From Torulaspora globosa (lineage: Eukaryota > Ascomycota > Saccharomycetes > Saccharomycetales > Saccharomycetaceae), in the NCBI RefSeq assembly GCF_014133895.1, contig NC_050730.1, positions 806,001 to 870,000 on the forward strand: a stretch of DNA of 64,000 nucleotides, in the 5' to 3' direction. The position numbers and the translations under genes were made by a program. Positions within the stretch are counted from its first letter, which is position 1, and each line of letters begins with the position of its first letter. Shown here in pieces: positions 1 to 11,593 of the stretch. The notes under the pieces were generated by a model. That model was given only the letters and a program-made list of their open reading frames with translations. It was not told the origin of the DNA and made no database searches.

Positions 1-598
1 AACGACTTTTGGTACGCAAATTACCGGTGGTGCTAATATGATGCCTCAGGTAAATCCTGCTATTCAGCCCAGCTTCCCCTCCTTCGCTGGGAATGGCATG
101 ATGTCTCAGAATTCTTTTCCAAATAATAATATGACAACTGGTGCAAATTTTGTACCAGGCACAAATGTGCCTGCGAATTACGCTGTTCCACAGACATCAT
201 TCGGTAGCCAGACTGTCGGTAATGCTCCTCAAACTTCATTCGGAGGGGCACAACTGACTGGCGGCATCATGCCAATGCAAAGAATTGGCGGTTTACCTAT
301 AACCCAGCAATTTCCCCAGATGACTGGCGGATTTCAACAGAATGGCCAACTCAACATTCAGGGCGCTCAATACACGGGGCAGCCGCTTAGTCAATTCTCG
401 AATGGTTTCAACAGCGGTCTGAATAATATAACACAAGGCCTACAAAATGCTTCCTTATCGCAGCAGCCCTTGCAAACACAACCAACGGGCTTCGGATTCG
501 GAAATGGTCCTGAGCAACAAGGTCAACAGCAACCTCAACAGCAATCCAGACAAGCGAACCTTTTTAATGCTACGGCGGATAATCCTTTCGGCTTTTAA
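1..598 (+). CDS. SLA1: SLA1, C-terminal end only (endocytic actin-patch adaptor)
   Basis: The frame is open from base 2 to the stop at 596-598, so the gene begins outside the window and only about 198 C-terminal residues are visible. The segment is rich in Gln, Asn, Gly and Thr, has repeated TGG-containing units (for example QMTGGFQQ and QYTGQP), and ends in NPFGF. These are the known traits of the Sla1 C-terminal repeat region, whose TGG repeats are phosphorylated by the Ark1/Prk1 kinases and whose terminal NPF can bind EH-domain partners at endocytic sites. Synteny supports this: SLA1 (YBL007C) neighbours HIR1 (YBL008W) in S. cerevisiae, and HIR1 lies just downstream here beyond LEU1. SH3 and SHD domains would lie outside the window. 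Confidence 0.88.
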   Translation, partial: TTFGTQITGGANMMPQVNPAIQPSFPSFAGNGMMSQNSFPNNNMTTGANFVPGTNVPANYAVPQTSFGSQTVGNAPQTSFGGAQLTGGIMPMQRIGGLPITQQFPQMTGGFQQNGQLNIQGAQYTGQPLSQFSNGFNSGLNNITQGLQNASLSQQPLQTQPTGFGFGNGPEQQGQQQPQQQSRQANLFNATADNPFGF

Positions 599-834
599 TC
601 TTACTTGTCTAAATAGGCGGAAAACAGTAACTGTAGATAATCATATCTGATGGAGAGATAATAAACCTAGGTTAGGTCTCGCCTTATCTCTGGTTCGGCT
701 TCCGCTTAGAAAAGAGACGATGTATTGAATTCAGATTAATTGAAATAAATAAATAATAAATAACAGAAGTGAGAAAAGAGTATCCAACTTCCGATGAGAT
801 GGCTAAAATCCTTTGCTGATTCCAGCAACAATGC

Positions 835-3156
835 TCACCACTCTTGAGCAGTAACCCCAAATGGACTCTTTTTAGCACCTCTTACAGGGCTAATCAACTT
901 GGAACCACCCTCCAAGAAAGAAAATTTCTCCCTTCTTATATCCTCGTACTTGGAAATGAATTCCTCTTTCTGTAATGTCAAGCCAATGTCATCAAGACCA
1001 TTTACTAGACAGTGCTTTCTGAAGCTCTCGACGTCGAAGTGGCCGACTAGCTCATTACCCCTAGTATCGACAATCTTCTGGTTAGGCAAGTCAACAATGA
1101 TACGTTCACCTGCATTTGCTAGTGGTACCAATTTATTAAGAATAACACTTTGGTCAAGTCTGATGGGTAATAATCCATTCTTGAATGAATTGTTGTAAAA
1201 GATATCACCGAAAGATGGAGCTATTATGCACTTGATACCGAAGTCCTTCAGAGCCCATGGTGCGTGCTCTCTCGAGGAACCACAACCAAAATTGTCACCA
1301 GTAACAACAAGAATCTCAGCGTTCGTATATGGTTCAACATTCAACACAAAGTCGGTTGGTTTCAGATTGCCCTCTTGATCTTTGTTGAAACGCCATTCGA
1401 AAAACAAACCAGCCTTCAAGCCTGTTCTTTTAATGGTTTTCAAAAATTGTTTTGGAATAATGGCGTCAGTATCGACATTGGCTTTATCTAACGGAGCAGC
1501 AATACCTTCTAATGTTAGGAACGGCTTCATACCTGCTGGGGCAGACTCAATCTTAGTCTCCTGGGAAACTGGAATATCATTGATTTGTTCCTCCGCAAGA
1601 TCCTCGCTGACCTCATTAGGTTGCAGGGGCTCTTTTTCGTGCTCATACACTGCATCCTGTAATGCCTTGTCGTCTTCTTGAGAAATTGAGAGCTTGGCAG
1701 AGTCATTGTTTTTGTAGACATGCTCTCTGATATCAACAAAGTGACCGGCGATACCGGCAGCTGCGGCCATGGCTGGCGACATCAAGTGAGTACGGGATTT
1801 AGCACCTTGACGGCCCTCGAAGTTTCTGTTAGAAGTAGAAGCACAACGTTCCTCAGGGTCTAAAATATCCGGATTCATACCTAAGCACATAGAACAACCC
1901 GCTTCTCTCCATTCAAATCCCGCTGCTTCGAAAATCTTGTCCAGACCTTCTTTCTCGACCTGTGCTTTGACCAAGCCTGAACCAGGAACGACCATACCTA
2001 ATTTAACATTGTCGGCCAACTTGTAACCTTTAACCACAGCAGCGGCATTTCTCAAGTCTTCAATACGAGAGTTAGTACAGGAACCAATGAAGACCTTATC
2101 AATGCTGATATCCTTCAATGCCGTGCCTGGAGTGAGTCCCATGTATTTCAAAGCTCTTTCCATACCGGACTTCTTGATTGGATCAGAAACTCGAGCAGGG
2201 TCTGGCACAGAAGCTGTGATAGGTAAGGCATCTTGAGGAGAAGTACCCCATGTAATTGTTGGGATAATGTCAGAAGCATTAATAATCACTTCATGGTCGA
2301 ACTTAGCACCTTCGTCAGTATGTAAAGTGTTCCAGTAGGCCACAGCTTTATCCCACTCAGCGCCTTTTGGAGCAAGTGGTTTACCCTTCAAGTAGTCGTA
2401 AGTTATCTGATCTGGCTTAATCATGCCAGCTCTAGCACCGGCTTCGATAGACATGTTACACATGGACATACGAGCCTCCATACTCAATTGCTCGATTGCC
2501 TTACCAGCAAACTCAATGACGTGACCAGTACCACCAGCGGTACCAATGACACCAATGATGTGCAACACCAAGTCTTTGGAAGTGATGCCAGGGCTCAAAT
2601 CACCCTCCACTAACACTCTCATATTCTTTGACTTGTTCTGGATGATAGTCTGGGTAGCTAAGACGTGTTCAACTTCGGATGTACCGATACCAAAAGCCAA
2701 AGCACCGAAGGCTCCATGAGTGGATGTATGAGAATCACCACAAACAACCGTTGTACCTGGCAGGGTGAATCCCTGCTCGGGACCAATAACGTGAACAATA
2801 CCTTGTCTCGATTCGGTCATACCAAAGAAAGTAACGTCGAAATCCTTGACATTTTGCTCAAGGGTTTGAACTTGAAGACGAGAATCAGCCTCTTTGATGA
2901 AAGTGGCAGTAGATTTGAAGTTCTTTCTTGAAATGGTTGGAATGTTATGGTCTACTGTGGCCAAAGTACAGTCAGTTCTTCTCACTTTCCTACCGGCGTT
3001 CTTTAGACCTTCAAAAGCCTGAGGAGAAGTAACTTCATGAACCAAATGTCTGTCGATATAAATCAAAGTAGAACCGCCTTCTTCTTGATGAACAATATGG
3101 TCTTCAAAGACCTTGTCGTAAAGAGTTCTTGGACCTTTGGATGATCTCGAAGTCAT
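835..3156 (-). CDS. LEU1: LEU1, 3-isopropylmalate dehydratase (isopropylmalate isomerase)
   Basis: Cytosolic isomerisation of 2- to 3-isopropylmalate, second dedicated step of leucine synthesis. The protein is a fused large plus small subunit (LeuC-LeuD type) of 773 residues, close to the family's usual length of about 779. 4Fe-4S ligand cysteines are visible at residues 360 (FIGSCTNSR) and 421/424 ([10 protein letters not shown]). The swivelling small-subunit domain begins near residue 545 and carries [18 protein letters not shown] chose the ATG at 3156, which gives [17 protein letters not shown] and matches the N-terminus of yeast Leu1. The open frame continues ten codons upstream to a TTG that is unlikely to be used. 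Two Leu3-type sites lie about 190-215 bases upstream, so regulation by Leu3 and alpha-isopropylmalate is expected. Confidence 0.97.
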   Translation of the reverse strand: MTSRSSKGPRTLYDKVFEDHIVHQEEGGSTLIYIDRHLVHEVTSPQAFEGLKNAGRKVRRTDCTLATVDHNIPTISRKNFKSTATFIKEADSRLQVQTLEQNVKDFDVTFFGMTESRQGIVHVIGPEQGFTLPGTTVVCGDSHTSTHGAFGALAFGIGTSEVEHVLATQTIIQNKSKNMRVLVEGDLSPGITSKDLVLHIIGVIGTAGGTGHVIEFAGKAIEQLSMEARMSMCNMSIEAGARAGMIKPDQITYDYLKGKPLAPKGAEWDKAVAYWNTLHTDEGAKFDHEVIINASDIIPTITWGTSPQDALPITASVPDPARVSDPIKKSGMERALKYMGLTPGTALKDISIDKVFIGSCTNSRIEDLRNAAAVVKGYKLADNVKLGMVVPGSGLVKAQVEKEGLDKIFEAAGFEWREAGCSMCLGMNPDILDPEERCASTSNRNFEGRQGAKSRTHLMSPAMAAAAGIAGHFVDIREHVYKNNDSAKLSISQEDDKALQDAVYEHEKEPLQPNEVSEDLAEEQINDIPVSQETKIESAPAGMKPFLTLEGIAAPLDKANVDTDAIIPKQFLKTIKRTGLKAGLFFEWRFNKDQEGNLKPTDFVLNVEPYTNAEILVVTGDNFGCGSSREHAPWALKDFGIKCIIAPSFGDIFYNNSFKNGLLPIRLDQSVILNKLVPLANAGERIIVDLPNQKIVDTRGNELVGHFDVESFRKHCLVNGLDDIGLTLQKEEFISKYEDIRREKFSFLEGGSKLISPVRGAKKSPFGVTAQEW

Positions 3157-3342
3157 GATCGATAAAAAGTTATTATTAACTTCCAATGCAAAAAGTCTCT
3201 TGACCTCTTATTGAGCCATTCGATGGAAATATAGCCCCAGAATCAATTAACAGCTCCTTTTAAATATGGTCAAGCCTTCACTGTGACTGATTTTTTACTT
3301 GCTGATGGCTACAGAGTTCTTAGAGAGAAGAGCGAAAAATCG

Positions 3343-3371
3343 CCGGTACCGGCCCTGGTCGCCGTTACCGG
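3343..3371. promoter_or_regulatory. Tandem Leu3-type binding sites upstream of LEU1
   Basis: CCGGTACCGG at 3343-3352 is a perfect CCGGNNCCGG palindrome, the established Leu3 target. A second, imperfect copy, CCGTTACCGG, lies at 3362-3371, with centres 19 bases apart (about two helical turns). They sit about 190-215 bases before the LEU1 ATG, between LEU1 and the 3' end of HIR1. Binding is inferred from the consensus only. Confidence 0.85.
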
Positions 3372-3440
3372 CCAACAAACGACACGAATCGGCGTCAGTA
3401 AATACTGGAGATATCATAGACGTTATGCTATCAAATACTA

Positions 3441-5987
3441 TTACAAAGCGTCTTGAGGTGCTAGACCTTGCGTAACGGGGGTATCAGTTTGCTCTATGAG
3501 TGACCAGCAGCCCAGATCGCTGAGCCACCGATATCGCTCGTCAGGATTGGACATTTCCACGATCAGAGTGCTTGGCTCTTGCCCTAGGTAGAAGTTCTTG
3601 ACACGCTTGCTTACTCTAACCCTGGACTTTTCGGAAAAATCGCAAAAGATTATAGGGGATATGGGGACTTCTTTCCAGATCATCTTCTGGTGTGCCAGGT
3701 CCCAGGCGTAAAACAGACCTCGCTCTGTCAAAGCAACGAGACAGCTGTACTGTGTAGAAAGCTTGATAACCCTGTGGCCCAAGCACATTTTCGGGAGAAT
3801 GTACGGGCCCCGTTGGGAGATACAGTATATCGAGCCGTTAGCAGTTGCAATACACCAGCATTTGCACTCCTTCGAGAATGCTGCGCATAGAACAACTTCC
3901 GGAATGAATGCTTCAATGATTCTCTTGCCTTTGAAATAGCCGAGAATACGTGTTGGGTTTTCTAGAAGAGCCTCATCGTCAAATTGAATGGATCTTTCGA
4001 CCCCGTTGCGAATCTCGAGAACATGAAAATTGTCGAGATCGCCAGTTTCGAATAACACAGCGTCTGTATCAGGCACGACTCCTGACTGCTCAACATATCG
4101 CGCGTTAGGCTCACTACCCCATACTCTCTCGAAAGTCACTTTGCTATTCAGTGTCATCGTCTGCTCCGCTCCATCGTTCAAATCATCTACGGCAAGTTCC
4201 TCGGCAAGCAACTGCCCCTCCAAACCTCGGTTGGCTACCTCGATCGCGTCTCTAGAGTTGTCTTCTTCAGCCAGCGAATTATTACCTGTTGATTGAAACA
4301 AATTTTCATGGCGGTCCCTCATACCCATTACCAAAGTATGCAGTCCAAGTCGCGGTAATGGAAAGGAAGATATGCTCATCTTACCTTCAATCCTTCCAAC
4401 TGCTGTATCTTTTGTCTTAGATGATGAACCTGAAAGGGGCAGATCTTTCGTAGAAGTGTCTCTAAAACTGCTCCGGGTGGGCGAGTAACCCACCGATAAT
4501 AATGTAGGCGCGACTCTTTTCCGACCGTCCCGCACTACGGCGGCATTCAATTTCTCATCTTTTTTGCGCTTCGGTTTCAATATATTGATCTTCTCCGTGT
4601 TTGTAGCTTGTGGAACCGAAAGCTTAAGCTCTTTGGGCTTTGGCTCTTTTCCAGCAGTATTTGTACTCACTCGCGACTCTAAAAGCCCTTCGTCAGATTT
4701 CGAAAGCTTTTGCTTCTTGAGCTTTCTCATCTCCTCTTCGAAAACCAACTGATTAACGTCCTCTGGAAAGTCTAACGACTCTTTGTCCACACCATATCTA
4801 TGCAATTGTTCTATGTTTCTCTCCAGAGGGATCGGATTCCCTAATTCCTTATCCTCGAAAGCGATAACCGTGATTGAACTATCCAACGATGTGATAAACA
4901 ACATGCTGCCATCCGGCGTCCATGCCATGTCCGTAATTGATGCATTGGTGAGTTCGTAGGCCACGAAAATTGGCCTAACCTTGCTTGTACTCCAGACAGC
5001 CAAAGACTTATCCTGGCCAGCTGTAGCAACGACTGACTCAAGTTCCTTTTCTGGAAGTCGTTTCGGTCCCTTCTCATCCTTAGGCTCCGCTGCGGCCTCG
5101 GTGGCATTACACTGCAATTCAAACAGTCTCGGGTTAAACCTAGCAACCTCCGTTGGAGCATCATGTCCAATCAGACTGATTTCAGTTTCCCATGTGCCTC
5201 GATTTACAATCACTACAGAGCTGACGGGACCGTTAGTTGCGTTCGGCACAGCAATATGCTGACCATCAGGAGACCACGAAAGCCTCCTGAAGTATGTGGT
5301 GAGAGGTGAAGCTTTGAAAGGCTCCGTTATAATGTGTTCAATGGTAATCGCGCAATCACCGCTCTTATGATATCTGAATATTTTCAAAGTTCTATCATCT
5401 GAAGCGGTCGCGAAATACTTGTTCGCTGGATCAAAGATTACTCCCTTTACCAATGATTGATGTACGTCGAATCTCTTAATTTTCTCAAACGTTAATCCAT
5501 TCCAAATAATGATTGATCTATCCAAACCAACGCTAACTAGAATGCTAGAATCGGGAGCCCAGCATATATCTTGAATGTCATTATCATGCGCTACAAGCCT
5601 TCTGCGGACCGTCCAGTGTTCCCGCTCGTACTCAGATCCAAAAACAGGCTCACTACGGTTTTCTTCCTCTTTTGCCCAAATAAGAAGGATACGATCATCT
5701 GAACCGCTTGCAAGGTACCTTCCGTCAGGTGAAAACTTCAGCGATGTAACTGACCCCGTATGACGACTCATGCTGGCAAGCGGTCTCTTGATCTCATCAG
5801 CAGTAGATTGCTTCGTGCTGCTTTCTCTTATCGCTTTCGATATATTTTCCACAGACCATATCCGCACTTTTCCGTCGAGTCCTCCTGTAGCAACCCTCGT
5901 ACCATCCGGACTCACATCTACGGTGTAAACTTCATACTTACGGTGTTCTTCCTGATGTGAAAACCAAGGAAATTTAATGATTTTCAT
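3441..5987 (-). CDS. HIR1: HIR1, subunit of the HIR histone H3-H4 chaperone/corepressor
   Basis: Protein of 848 residues (S. cerevisiae Hir1 is 840). The N-terminus [20 protein letters not shown] and the following WD-type blades (for example [55 protein letters not shown]) form a beta-propeller over about the first 400 residues. A charged linker follows, and then the Hira-type C-terminal region. The family acts in replication-independent nucleosome assembly and represses histone genes outside S phase, together with Hir2, Hir3 and Hpc2. The ATG at 5985-5987 is the first in frame and matches the conserved N-terminus. A WD protein of another family is unlikely given the N-terminus and the synteny with SLA1. 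Confidence 0.95.
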   Translation of the reverse strand: MKIIKFPWFSHQEEHRKYEVYTVDVSPDGTRVATGGLDGKVRIWSVENISKAIRESSTKQSTADEIKRPLASMSRHTGSVTSLKFSPDGRYLASGSDDRILLIWAKEEENRSEPVFGSEYEREHWTVRRRLVAHDNDIQDICWAPDSSILVSVGLDRSIIIWNGLTFEKIKRFDVHQSLVKGVIFDPANKYFATASDDRTLKIFRYHKSGDCAITIEHIITEPFKASPLTTYFRRLSWSPDGQHIAVPNATNGPVSSVVIVNRGTWETEISLIGHDAPTEVARFNPRLFELQCNATEAAAEPKDEKGPKRLPEKELESVVATAGQDKSLAVWSTSKVRPIFVAYELTNASITDMAWTPDGSMLFITSLDSSITVIAFEDKELGNPIPLERNIEQLHRYGVDKESLDFPEDVNQLVFEEEMRKLKKQKLSKSDEGLLESRVSTNTAGKEPKPKELKLSVPQATNTEKINILKPKRKKDEKLNAAVVRDGRKRVAPTLLSVGYSPTRSSFRDTSTKDLPLSGSSSKTKDTAVGRIEGKMSISSFPLPRLGLHTLVMGMRDRHENLFQSTGNNSLAEEDNSRDAIEVANRGLEGQLLAEELAVDDLNDGAEQTMTLNSKVTFERVWGSEPNARYVEQSGVVPDTDAVLFETGDLDNFHVLEIRNGVERSIQFDDEALLENPTRILGYFKGKRIIEAFIPEVVLCAAFSKECKCWCIATANGSIYCISQRGPYILPKMCLGHRVIKLSTQYSCLVALTERGLFYAWDLAHQKMIWKEVPISPIIFCDFSEKSRVRVSKRVKNFYLGQEPSTLIVEMSNPDERYRWLSDLGCWSLIEQTDTPVTQGLAPQDAL

Positions 5988-6158
5988 GAACGCCTAGATC
6001 ATCTCTGATGTCAGTTGGGATTAGTCTTATCTGGTACTCTGCTGAAGTTCAACGTCAGTTTTCAGACTTGTTAAAGGATGTATGGGCGTGAACATCAACA
6101 CTTGTTCCATCGCTCTGACCATGCTTTACTTCAACTGAAATAATGAGATCTATCATAG

Positions 6159-9100
6159 TTACAAACTTGGCAGTTGATTACATTCTAACCACCATTCGAG
6201 TACAACATTAGCCGCGGCTCGATTGCCCCTAGTAACCAATAACTTATTGGTAAATCTTTCGTGTGCTGCGTTGTTTGCACAGATTTGAGGCAATGCATTA
6301 CCAAGCCATACTTTGGTTTGCATCGGGAACTTTGCTGCAAATGCTCGCAGAAGATCTGTGTAGCTGCTCAAGTCCGATCTTTGAGTATTATACAATCCGA
6401 GCATGGTTTGAGAGATAACTTGCTGGCCGATGTCATTGATCAAGGCTTGGGTAGCAGCCACATCCGCTTCGGAATATTTTTTGTTATTGAGGACCTTTGT
6501 CCAGAACTTTGTTATCGCAACTATGGTAAACTTCTCTCTGGCTGAAAGTAGATTAATGAACTCTGGTAAAATAAAAGATTGCCAGTGCGAGGACTGAATA
6601 GCCAAGGAAGGTTTGCAATCTAGTACACTGTTGACGAAGCTGACTGTCGTTTGTAACAAATCAGGGTCATCAACAATGGCAGAATGGTAGTACTTCAAGA
6701 AAATGTTCTCGAAGACGTAGTCAAACTCCTGCGGCGATATCTGATCCCGGTACCGCTTTATAAGGCTCTCTAATAGATATGAGTAATATGGCAATGAAGA
6801 TGAGATGTTTGCCTTTGGCAGCTGGTTCAGAATGAAAGACAAAATTTCTGACATGGAAAATGTTAGGAAAAATGGCTCATCTTCGCATAGCTTTAACCCC
6901 TTACCTAGTATTAGACAACTGACTTCAACGAAGCCTGAATCTTCACAGAACGCTGGGTCATTAGTAAATTGCATAAGCAGTCCCAAAATTTTGGATCTAA
7001 TCTGTAACGGATCGCGTTTCCAGAAGTCACGGAACTCTGCGAGCCTTTGCAAAAGAGCGGGACTTTCAGCGTCCTCTGTGGGAAGCAGTGCTGACCCTAG
7101 CTCTGAAATACAAGTCAGCAAACAGAGAAAATAATTTTTCTGCTCCCGCGGTGCTATTGTTGATATGCCGAAGCTTCGCTGGATGAAATGTTGAAGCAAA
7201 TCAATTATTTGTAAGATGTACTGCCCTTGTTGCTCAGGTCCTCCTTCGACTTGACTCTCGAGGACGAACCCAAGCGATCGAACTAGATTTTCTCTTGCAA
7301 AGTTGGAAATATTGGCCTCTGCGGCCAGCAGAGTACTTAAAATGTTGAAAAGCTGCGGTAAATAAGAACTCAACTCCGAGCGACAGGTGTCGCACAAAAG
7401 TGAAATAGCTTTGATTATCAACGTTTCCACTTTATCCTTGAATTCGCTGTCACTTCCTTGACGATTCACTGTACAGTACTCTAATCCCTTGAATAGCTCG
7501 TCGATACAAAGGTTCAGGCGCGATGGAGATTGCTTCAAGTAGCCGGCTAGTAGTCCCATTAGGGTGGAGCTAGTTCTAACGAAATCCAATCTTATGAGCT
7601 GCTCCACTGCGCTGTTGTTTTCCCGCTCATAACCTGCCTTAAAGAGAACCACAGTGTTTTGAATGAAAAATTGGCAGGACTCCAAGACATCACAAATCCA
7701 GGGGCTTTCAGAAAGGGTCATGTCTGCAAGCAGTGTATTGAGTACCAATGACATGGCCTCAAGGCCAAATATATCAACATTGTCAGAAGAATTGCCAATG
7801 TTAGAGATCAGTACGTTTGTCAACTTATCGTTGCCCAAAATTGACCACATAGATTCCATAAGGTCTGATACTGCTGCTCTAAAATCATCAAACTCATGCG
7901 CACTCGCTTGATCTTGATCATGCTCCAAAACTTTTTGCTTATTCTGTAGACTTATCTTCGGAAGGTAGATACTGAGCACCTGTTGAAAGATGCCAACCGC
8001 AAGCTCTGAACCATTAGGAGATAGTGTTCCGGAAGGAAGATTACTGTATGCGTCTGCCAAATCTAACCAGAAATCTACCATTCTAACTGAGAAAAACTCC
8101 TCCAGAATTGGCGTTAGAGGAAAATTCGCCATCTGCAGAAGAACTTTAACGTACTGTTGGGAGCTCTCTTGGCTTATATCTGATGTTGGAACATTGCTGA
8201 AAAGTTTGTTGCAAAGGTGCAATGTGTTGACTTGTAAAAAATCAACTATGCAAACCGCCAATTCTTTCAGTTCATTTATCATTTCATGTGTTACCAGATG
8301 ATTCATATATTGAAGCATCCATTGATGTCTTGATGTATTGGTTACTCCGGATCTTGAAATGCCCACAAAGATTGCTTCTAATTGCTCACGCAACTCGTAA
8401 TCCATCAAAGTAGGGTCATTAGAGAACACATTTGCCAGTATGCCTAGAACTTTCTCGGCACGAACAAAATTATCGGTGTCCTCCTTAGATTCGCACATTA
8501 ATCTAATTAGATTCTGAAACATTTCGCTAAGGTCCATTCTTCCATGGGGGGATACATTCCTTGCCATAGATATGTAATTTATCCAAGCGTCGATACAACT
8601 GTAGAGCACATCATCAGTATCTTGCACTATAACTAAATTTGCGTTGATGAGGGCCATAGTCGTAACGTACAAGTGTTCGTGAACAATTTCGTAGACCTTA
8701 GTCATGCGATTCTTTCTTGATTGCAGCTTGGTTAAATCTTCCACGATAATTTCAGTGAACATCAGAACAAGATGATTGAAGACGGGCGATGTCTGAATGA
8801 ACTGGATCAGCTGAGGGTACGGTACAGAAGCATTGAGTGCCTCATTGATGACATGATCCATTTCAGCCGTTCCCGCCCACTGAACCGTTGATTTGCGCCT
8901 GAAAAGGAGCTGAATAAACGTATCAATAGGATTATTCCAGTACTGAGCCTTCGATTCGCCGGTGTTCCACTCTGAAGGCTCATTCATATCGGTGAAGATG
9001 TGCGATAGATTTGACATGAGCTTCCTAATTGTCGCCAGCAAAGAGCTGTAAGACTGGGGTTCGGCTTCAAACTGGGCACTCATATTAGTTAAATGGATTA

Positions 9101-9407
9101 GATTGCATCTCAGCAGTTTCAAAAGATCTTCATGAGACCCAACTTTCGTAGTAAGCTGCACAGTTAAGGTTAAAGCGCCAAAATACTTCACATTTGCAGA
9201 AAAATTATCCCCTGCCAACAGTGCATTGGCTATTTCATAGCCATCGGCAGATTTCTGAATTGTTTGCAGACTTTGCTGCGTCTGATTGACATCATGAGAT
9301 GGATGGGCAGAGTATAAATCCTCGATAAGCTAAAAGAAGTTAGTGAAAAGAAAACTGGAAAGCTGATCATCTAGTATACATACATTTACCACCTGTTCTA
9401 AGCTCAT
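6159..9407 (-). CDS. KAP122: KAP122/PDR6, importin-beta family karyopherin, two exons
   Basis: Joined as 9384-9407 (eight codons) plus 6159-9329, giving about 1064 residues (S. cerevisiae Kap122 is 1081). The longest uninterrupted frame has no good ATG at its 5' end. Splicing out a 54-base intron (9330-9383) yields MSLEQVVNLIEDLYSAH, a natural importin-beta-type N-terminus that runs straight into the HEAT-repeat-like helices (KYFGALTLTVQL). The downstream body is all-helical with no other recognisable domain. Kap122 imports the Toa1-Toa2 TFIIA complex into the nucleus in S. cerevisiae. Identity rests on length, N-terminal pattern and synteny: KAP122, ATE1, JAC1, CKB1, GET1 and ALK1 are consecutive as YGL016W-YGL021W. 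No intron is annotated in the S. cerevisiae gene as far as I recall. Confidence 0.85.
9330..9383 (-). other. Spliceosomal intron of KAP122 (54 bases)
   Basis: On the minus strand the donor GTATGT is at 9383-9378, the branch sequence CACTAAC (one base off TACTAAC) at 9345-9339, and the acceptor TTTTAG ends at 9330. The intron is in phase 0. Its length is a multiple of three, but the acceptor TAG is itself an in-frame stop, so an unspliced message would end after about 25 codons. The length is near the lower limit of known yeast introns. Confidence 0.85.
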
Positions 9408-9923
9408 ATCGCTAAGATAGTACAGGAGCCACACAGTTGGCTCTTCCTTGAGTTGCTAAAAGGTTTTGGCATCCGGAAGTTTTTTGAGCGCTTGAGTTAA
9501 GCCTTAGCTCTAACGAACAGCTATAGACGAAAGGGAATGAATTATGATGACCCTCACGAGCTTGAGCTGTAAGACTACTATATATGATGAATCTTCACCA
9601 TATCTAACCTAAAAATCGAAAACTGCTGGTCATTTGGCCTAAGGATCACCGTCCTCTCCTTCTTGTAGAAATGGCATATGCGTCGCACATAGCAGTCATT
9701 GTGAGAATAACAACGTCTTGACCAGTTTCTCCTTTGACGAACATTATCTTATGTCAATTGATGCATAAGGTAGGTTCCGGCATTCTGTAAACCGAAATCA
9801 TGATTTCATTTTCATGAAGGATGCGCAGCTAGAGCTACTAGAGCGTGAAATAGCCTAGACGAGTTTGTACCCCAGCATTGGTGCCCGAGGGAGGCTTGCC
9901 AATCGCCGTAGAAATCTTCCCGG
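9408..9923. other. Intergenic region between KAP122 and ATE1, 516 bases
   Basis: This holds the KAP122 promoter and the ATE1 3' flank. No long open frame, tRNA or recognisable repeat is visible. Two ATGATGA strings (near 9545 and 9586) resemble snoRNA box C, but I found no matching box D, so no RNA gene is called. Confidence 0.5.
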
Positions 9924-11441
9924 CTAAAGGAGCAGGAGCAGACCTCTGGCATTCTCTAGACCTATTAGTCTTACTACATCACATAGGATCTTCTTGATTT
10001 CCGGAGATTCGTCCTCAAAGCGTTCTAAACGTCGCATTTCGCCTTCAAGCAAGTCATACAAGGTAACGGTTCCTTCCAGAACCGAGATTCTATCTTTCAT
10101 AATCATCTGCAGAACCTCTTTCAGAGGAACTAAGCCTGGGACGACGTTCGGAATATTGTGCATCTCATTCTCTTCTGGTTCTTTGGTTTGAGGATGAAAG
10201 GGTAGCTCGTCTACGGCATATGGAATACCTAGACTCGCTAATGCCTGTGCCGCCTCATTCGCTTCCGAGTAAGCACCCCCAGCGACACCATAGATCTCCT
10301 CTGCAACGTTCTTCAGTGCAGCGGTCTCGCTAATACTTTTAGGGGCATGAAGAAGCGCATCATTTAAAGTGAACTCACTGGAATGCGTCTTTTCGGCCTC
10401 ACTCTTGGAAGTGGCTTCGACTGCGAACAACTTACCAGGACGCTTCAATTTTGTAACCTGATCCAGCGATATATATGCATGTGTGGATACGTCCAATAGC
10501 CCACCGCCATATTTCGCCTTGTAACTCATCTTCGGACAGTCATCAAGATAGTAGCCCATGTAATAATACTTAAGATTGGCCTTGCTGACGATAGAGAGTT
10601 CTCTGAGCGCGCTGAGCTTTCCTAATGACCACTTATAATATTCGGGGTCCCAGATGAAGTAAACGGATGAAAGCCCAGAGGGCAGGATGTCGGTCACCGC
10701 CATCGCTATCAGGTTCCCTTCGAAATAATAGCATTCATGTGCTGGGCCCAATCGCTTCAGTCTGTCACCCTGCTTGAACCCCTTCCAGTTGTTCAATTGC
10801 TCCCACTCCTCTTTCGTTCCCAGCACGGTCTCTTTCGAGAATGGTGTATCACACAGAAATCTCTTGAACGACCTGGCACTGTGGTCAAAATCGTTGTGGA
10901 CATGCTCCTGGTACTTGGCAAAAAGCCTATACTTCTCCTCCGTAAACACGGAAGGCTCGAAACAAGTCCTGAAGCTTTTTGAAAGAGTCTCTGTCTCGAC
11001 AATTTCATCGATATAATGGCATCCGCCTTTAGGATTCCTGTGTAAGGGCTTATCGCTAGGCAGCACTCGTTTGCTGAATCGTCTCAAAGTATGTTTCAGT
11101 TCCTTGGACATGATAACCAGGTCTGGTTGGGTTCTTATAGTGTACAACCGACAACAGTTTCTGAGCATATCAGCCTTGTAGATGAATTTACCTGATCGCC
11201 TGTAGCCCATATTACACAGCCTGTCATACATTTCAACTGACAGCAGCTCTGCTTGAAAGCCCAGAGTGCAATTCTCCGCTAACGTTCCCTCACTGTTGTT
11301 GGCATGAACAACACTATTTCGATACCACGAGTCCAGGCAGTAATAGTCTTCGTCTCGGCTCTTCTTGGCGCTGCAATAACCACAACGACTGCTCGGTTCA
11401 GTGAAATAGACCGGCCTCGAGATAATGAACCCTTCAAACAT
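9924..11441 (-). CDS. ATE1: ATE1, arginyl-tRNA--protein transferase
   Basis: Transfers Arg from Arg-tRNA to proteins with acidic N-termini, creating N-degrons for the Arg/N-end rule pathway. The 505-residue length matches the family (503 in S. cerevisiae). The N-terminal ATE_N domain has the conserved Cys pair CGYC (near residues 19-22), and the later motif GYRRSGKFIYKADMLRNCC carries a Cys-Cys pair. The ATE_C domain includes SVYFIWDPEY and YYYMGYYLDDCPKMSYKAKY, signature stretches of the GNAT-like transferase fold. The start is the ATG at 11439-11441. An in-frame TTG two codons earlier is not a likely start. The gene is transcribed divergently from JAC1 with about 150 bases between the starts, and the order matches YGL017W-YGL018C. 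Confidence 0.96.
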   Translation of the reverse strand: MFEGFIISRPVYFTEPSSRCGYCSAKKSRDEDYYCLDSWYRNSVVHANNSEGTLAENCTLGFQAELLSVEMYDRLCNMGYRRSGKFIYKADMLRNCCRLYTIRTQPDLVIMSKELKHTLRRFSKRVLPSDKPLHRNPKGGCHYIDEIVETETLSKSFRTCFEPSVFTEEKYRLFAKYQEHVHNDFDHSARSFKRFLCDTPFSKETVLGTKEEWEQLNNWKGFKQGDRLKRLGPAHECYYFEGNLIAMAVTDILPSGLSSVYFIWDPEYYKWSLGKLSALRELSIVSKANLKYYYMGYYLDDCPKMSYKAKYGGGLLDVSTHAYISLDQVTKLKRPGKLFAVEATSKSEAEKTHSSEFTLNDALLHAPKSISETAALKNVAEEIYGVAGGAYSEANEAAQALASLGIPYAVDELPFHPQTKEPEENEMHNIPNVVPGLVPLKEVLQMIMKDRISVLEGTVTLYDLLEGEMRRLERFEDESPEIKKILCDVVRLIGLENARGLLLLL

Positions 11442-11593
11442 CTTCAATTGAGCTCTAGTGGTATTTCTTCCTCAATGTGTTACATAGCCCTTTAAGCGAG
11501 CTTTGAAAGAGATGGTAATCTGAACTATCGATACAAGACGGGTTACTTGAAAGAGGTGACGACGATCCTCCTGGATCCAAGCAGTCAGGAAAT

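Noticed and set aside
9543..9660. Possible box C/D snoRNA between KAP122 and ATE1
   Set aside because: Two ATGATGA boxes but no box D (CTGA) at suitable distance and no terminal stem.
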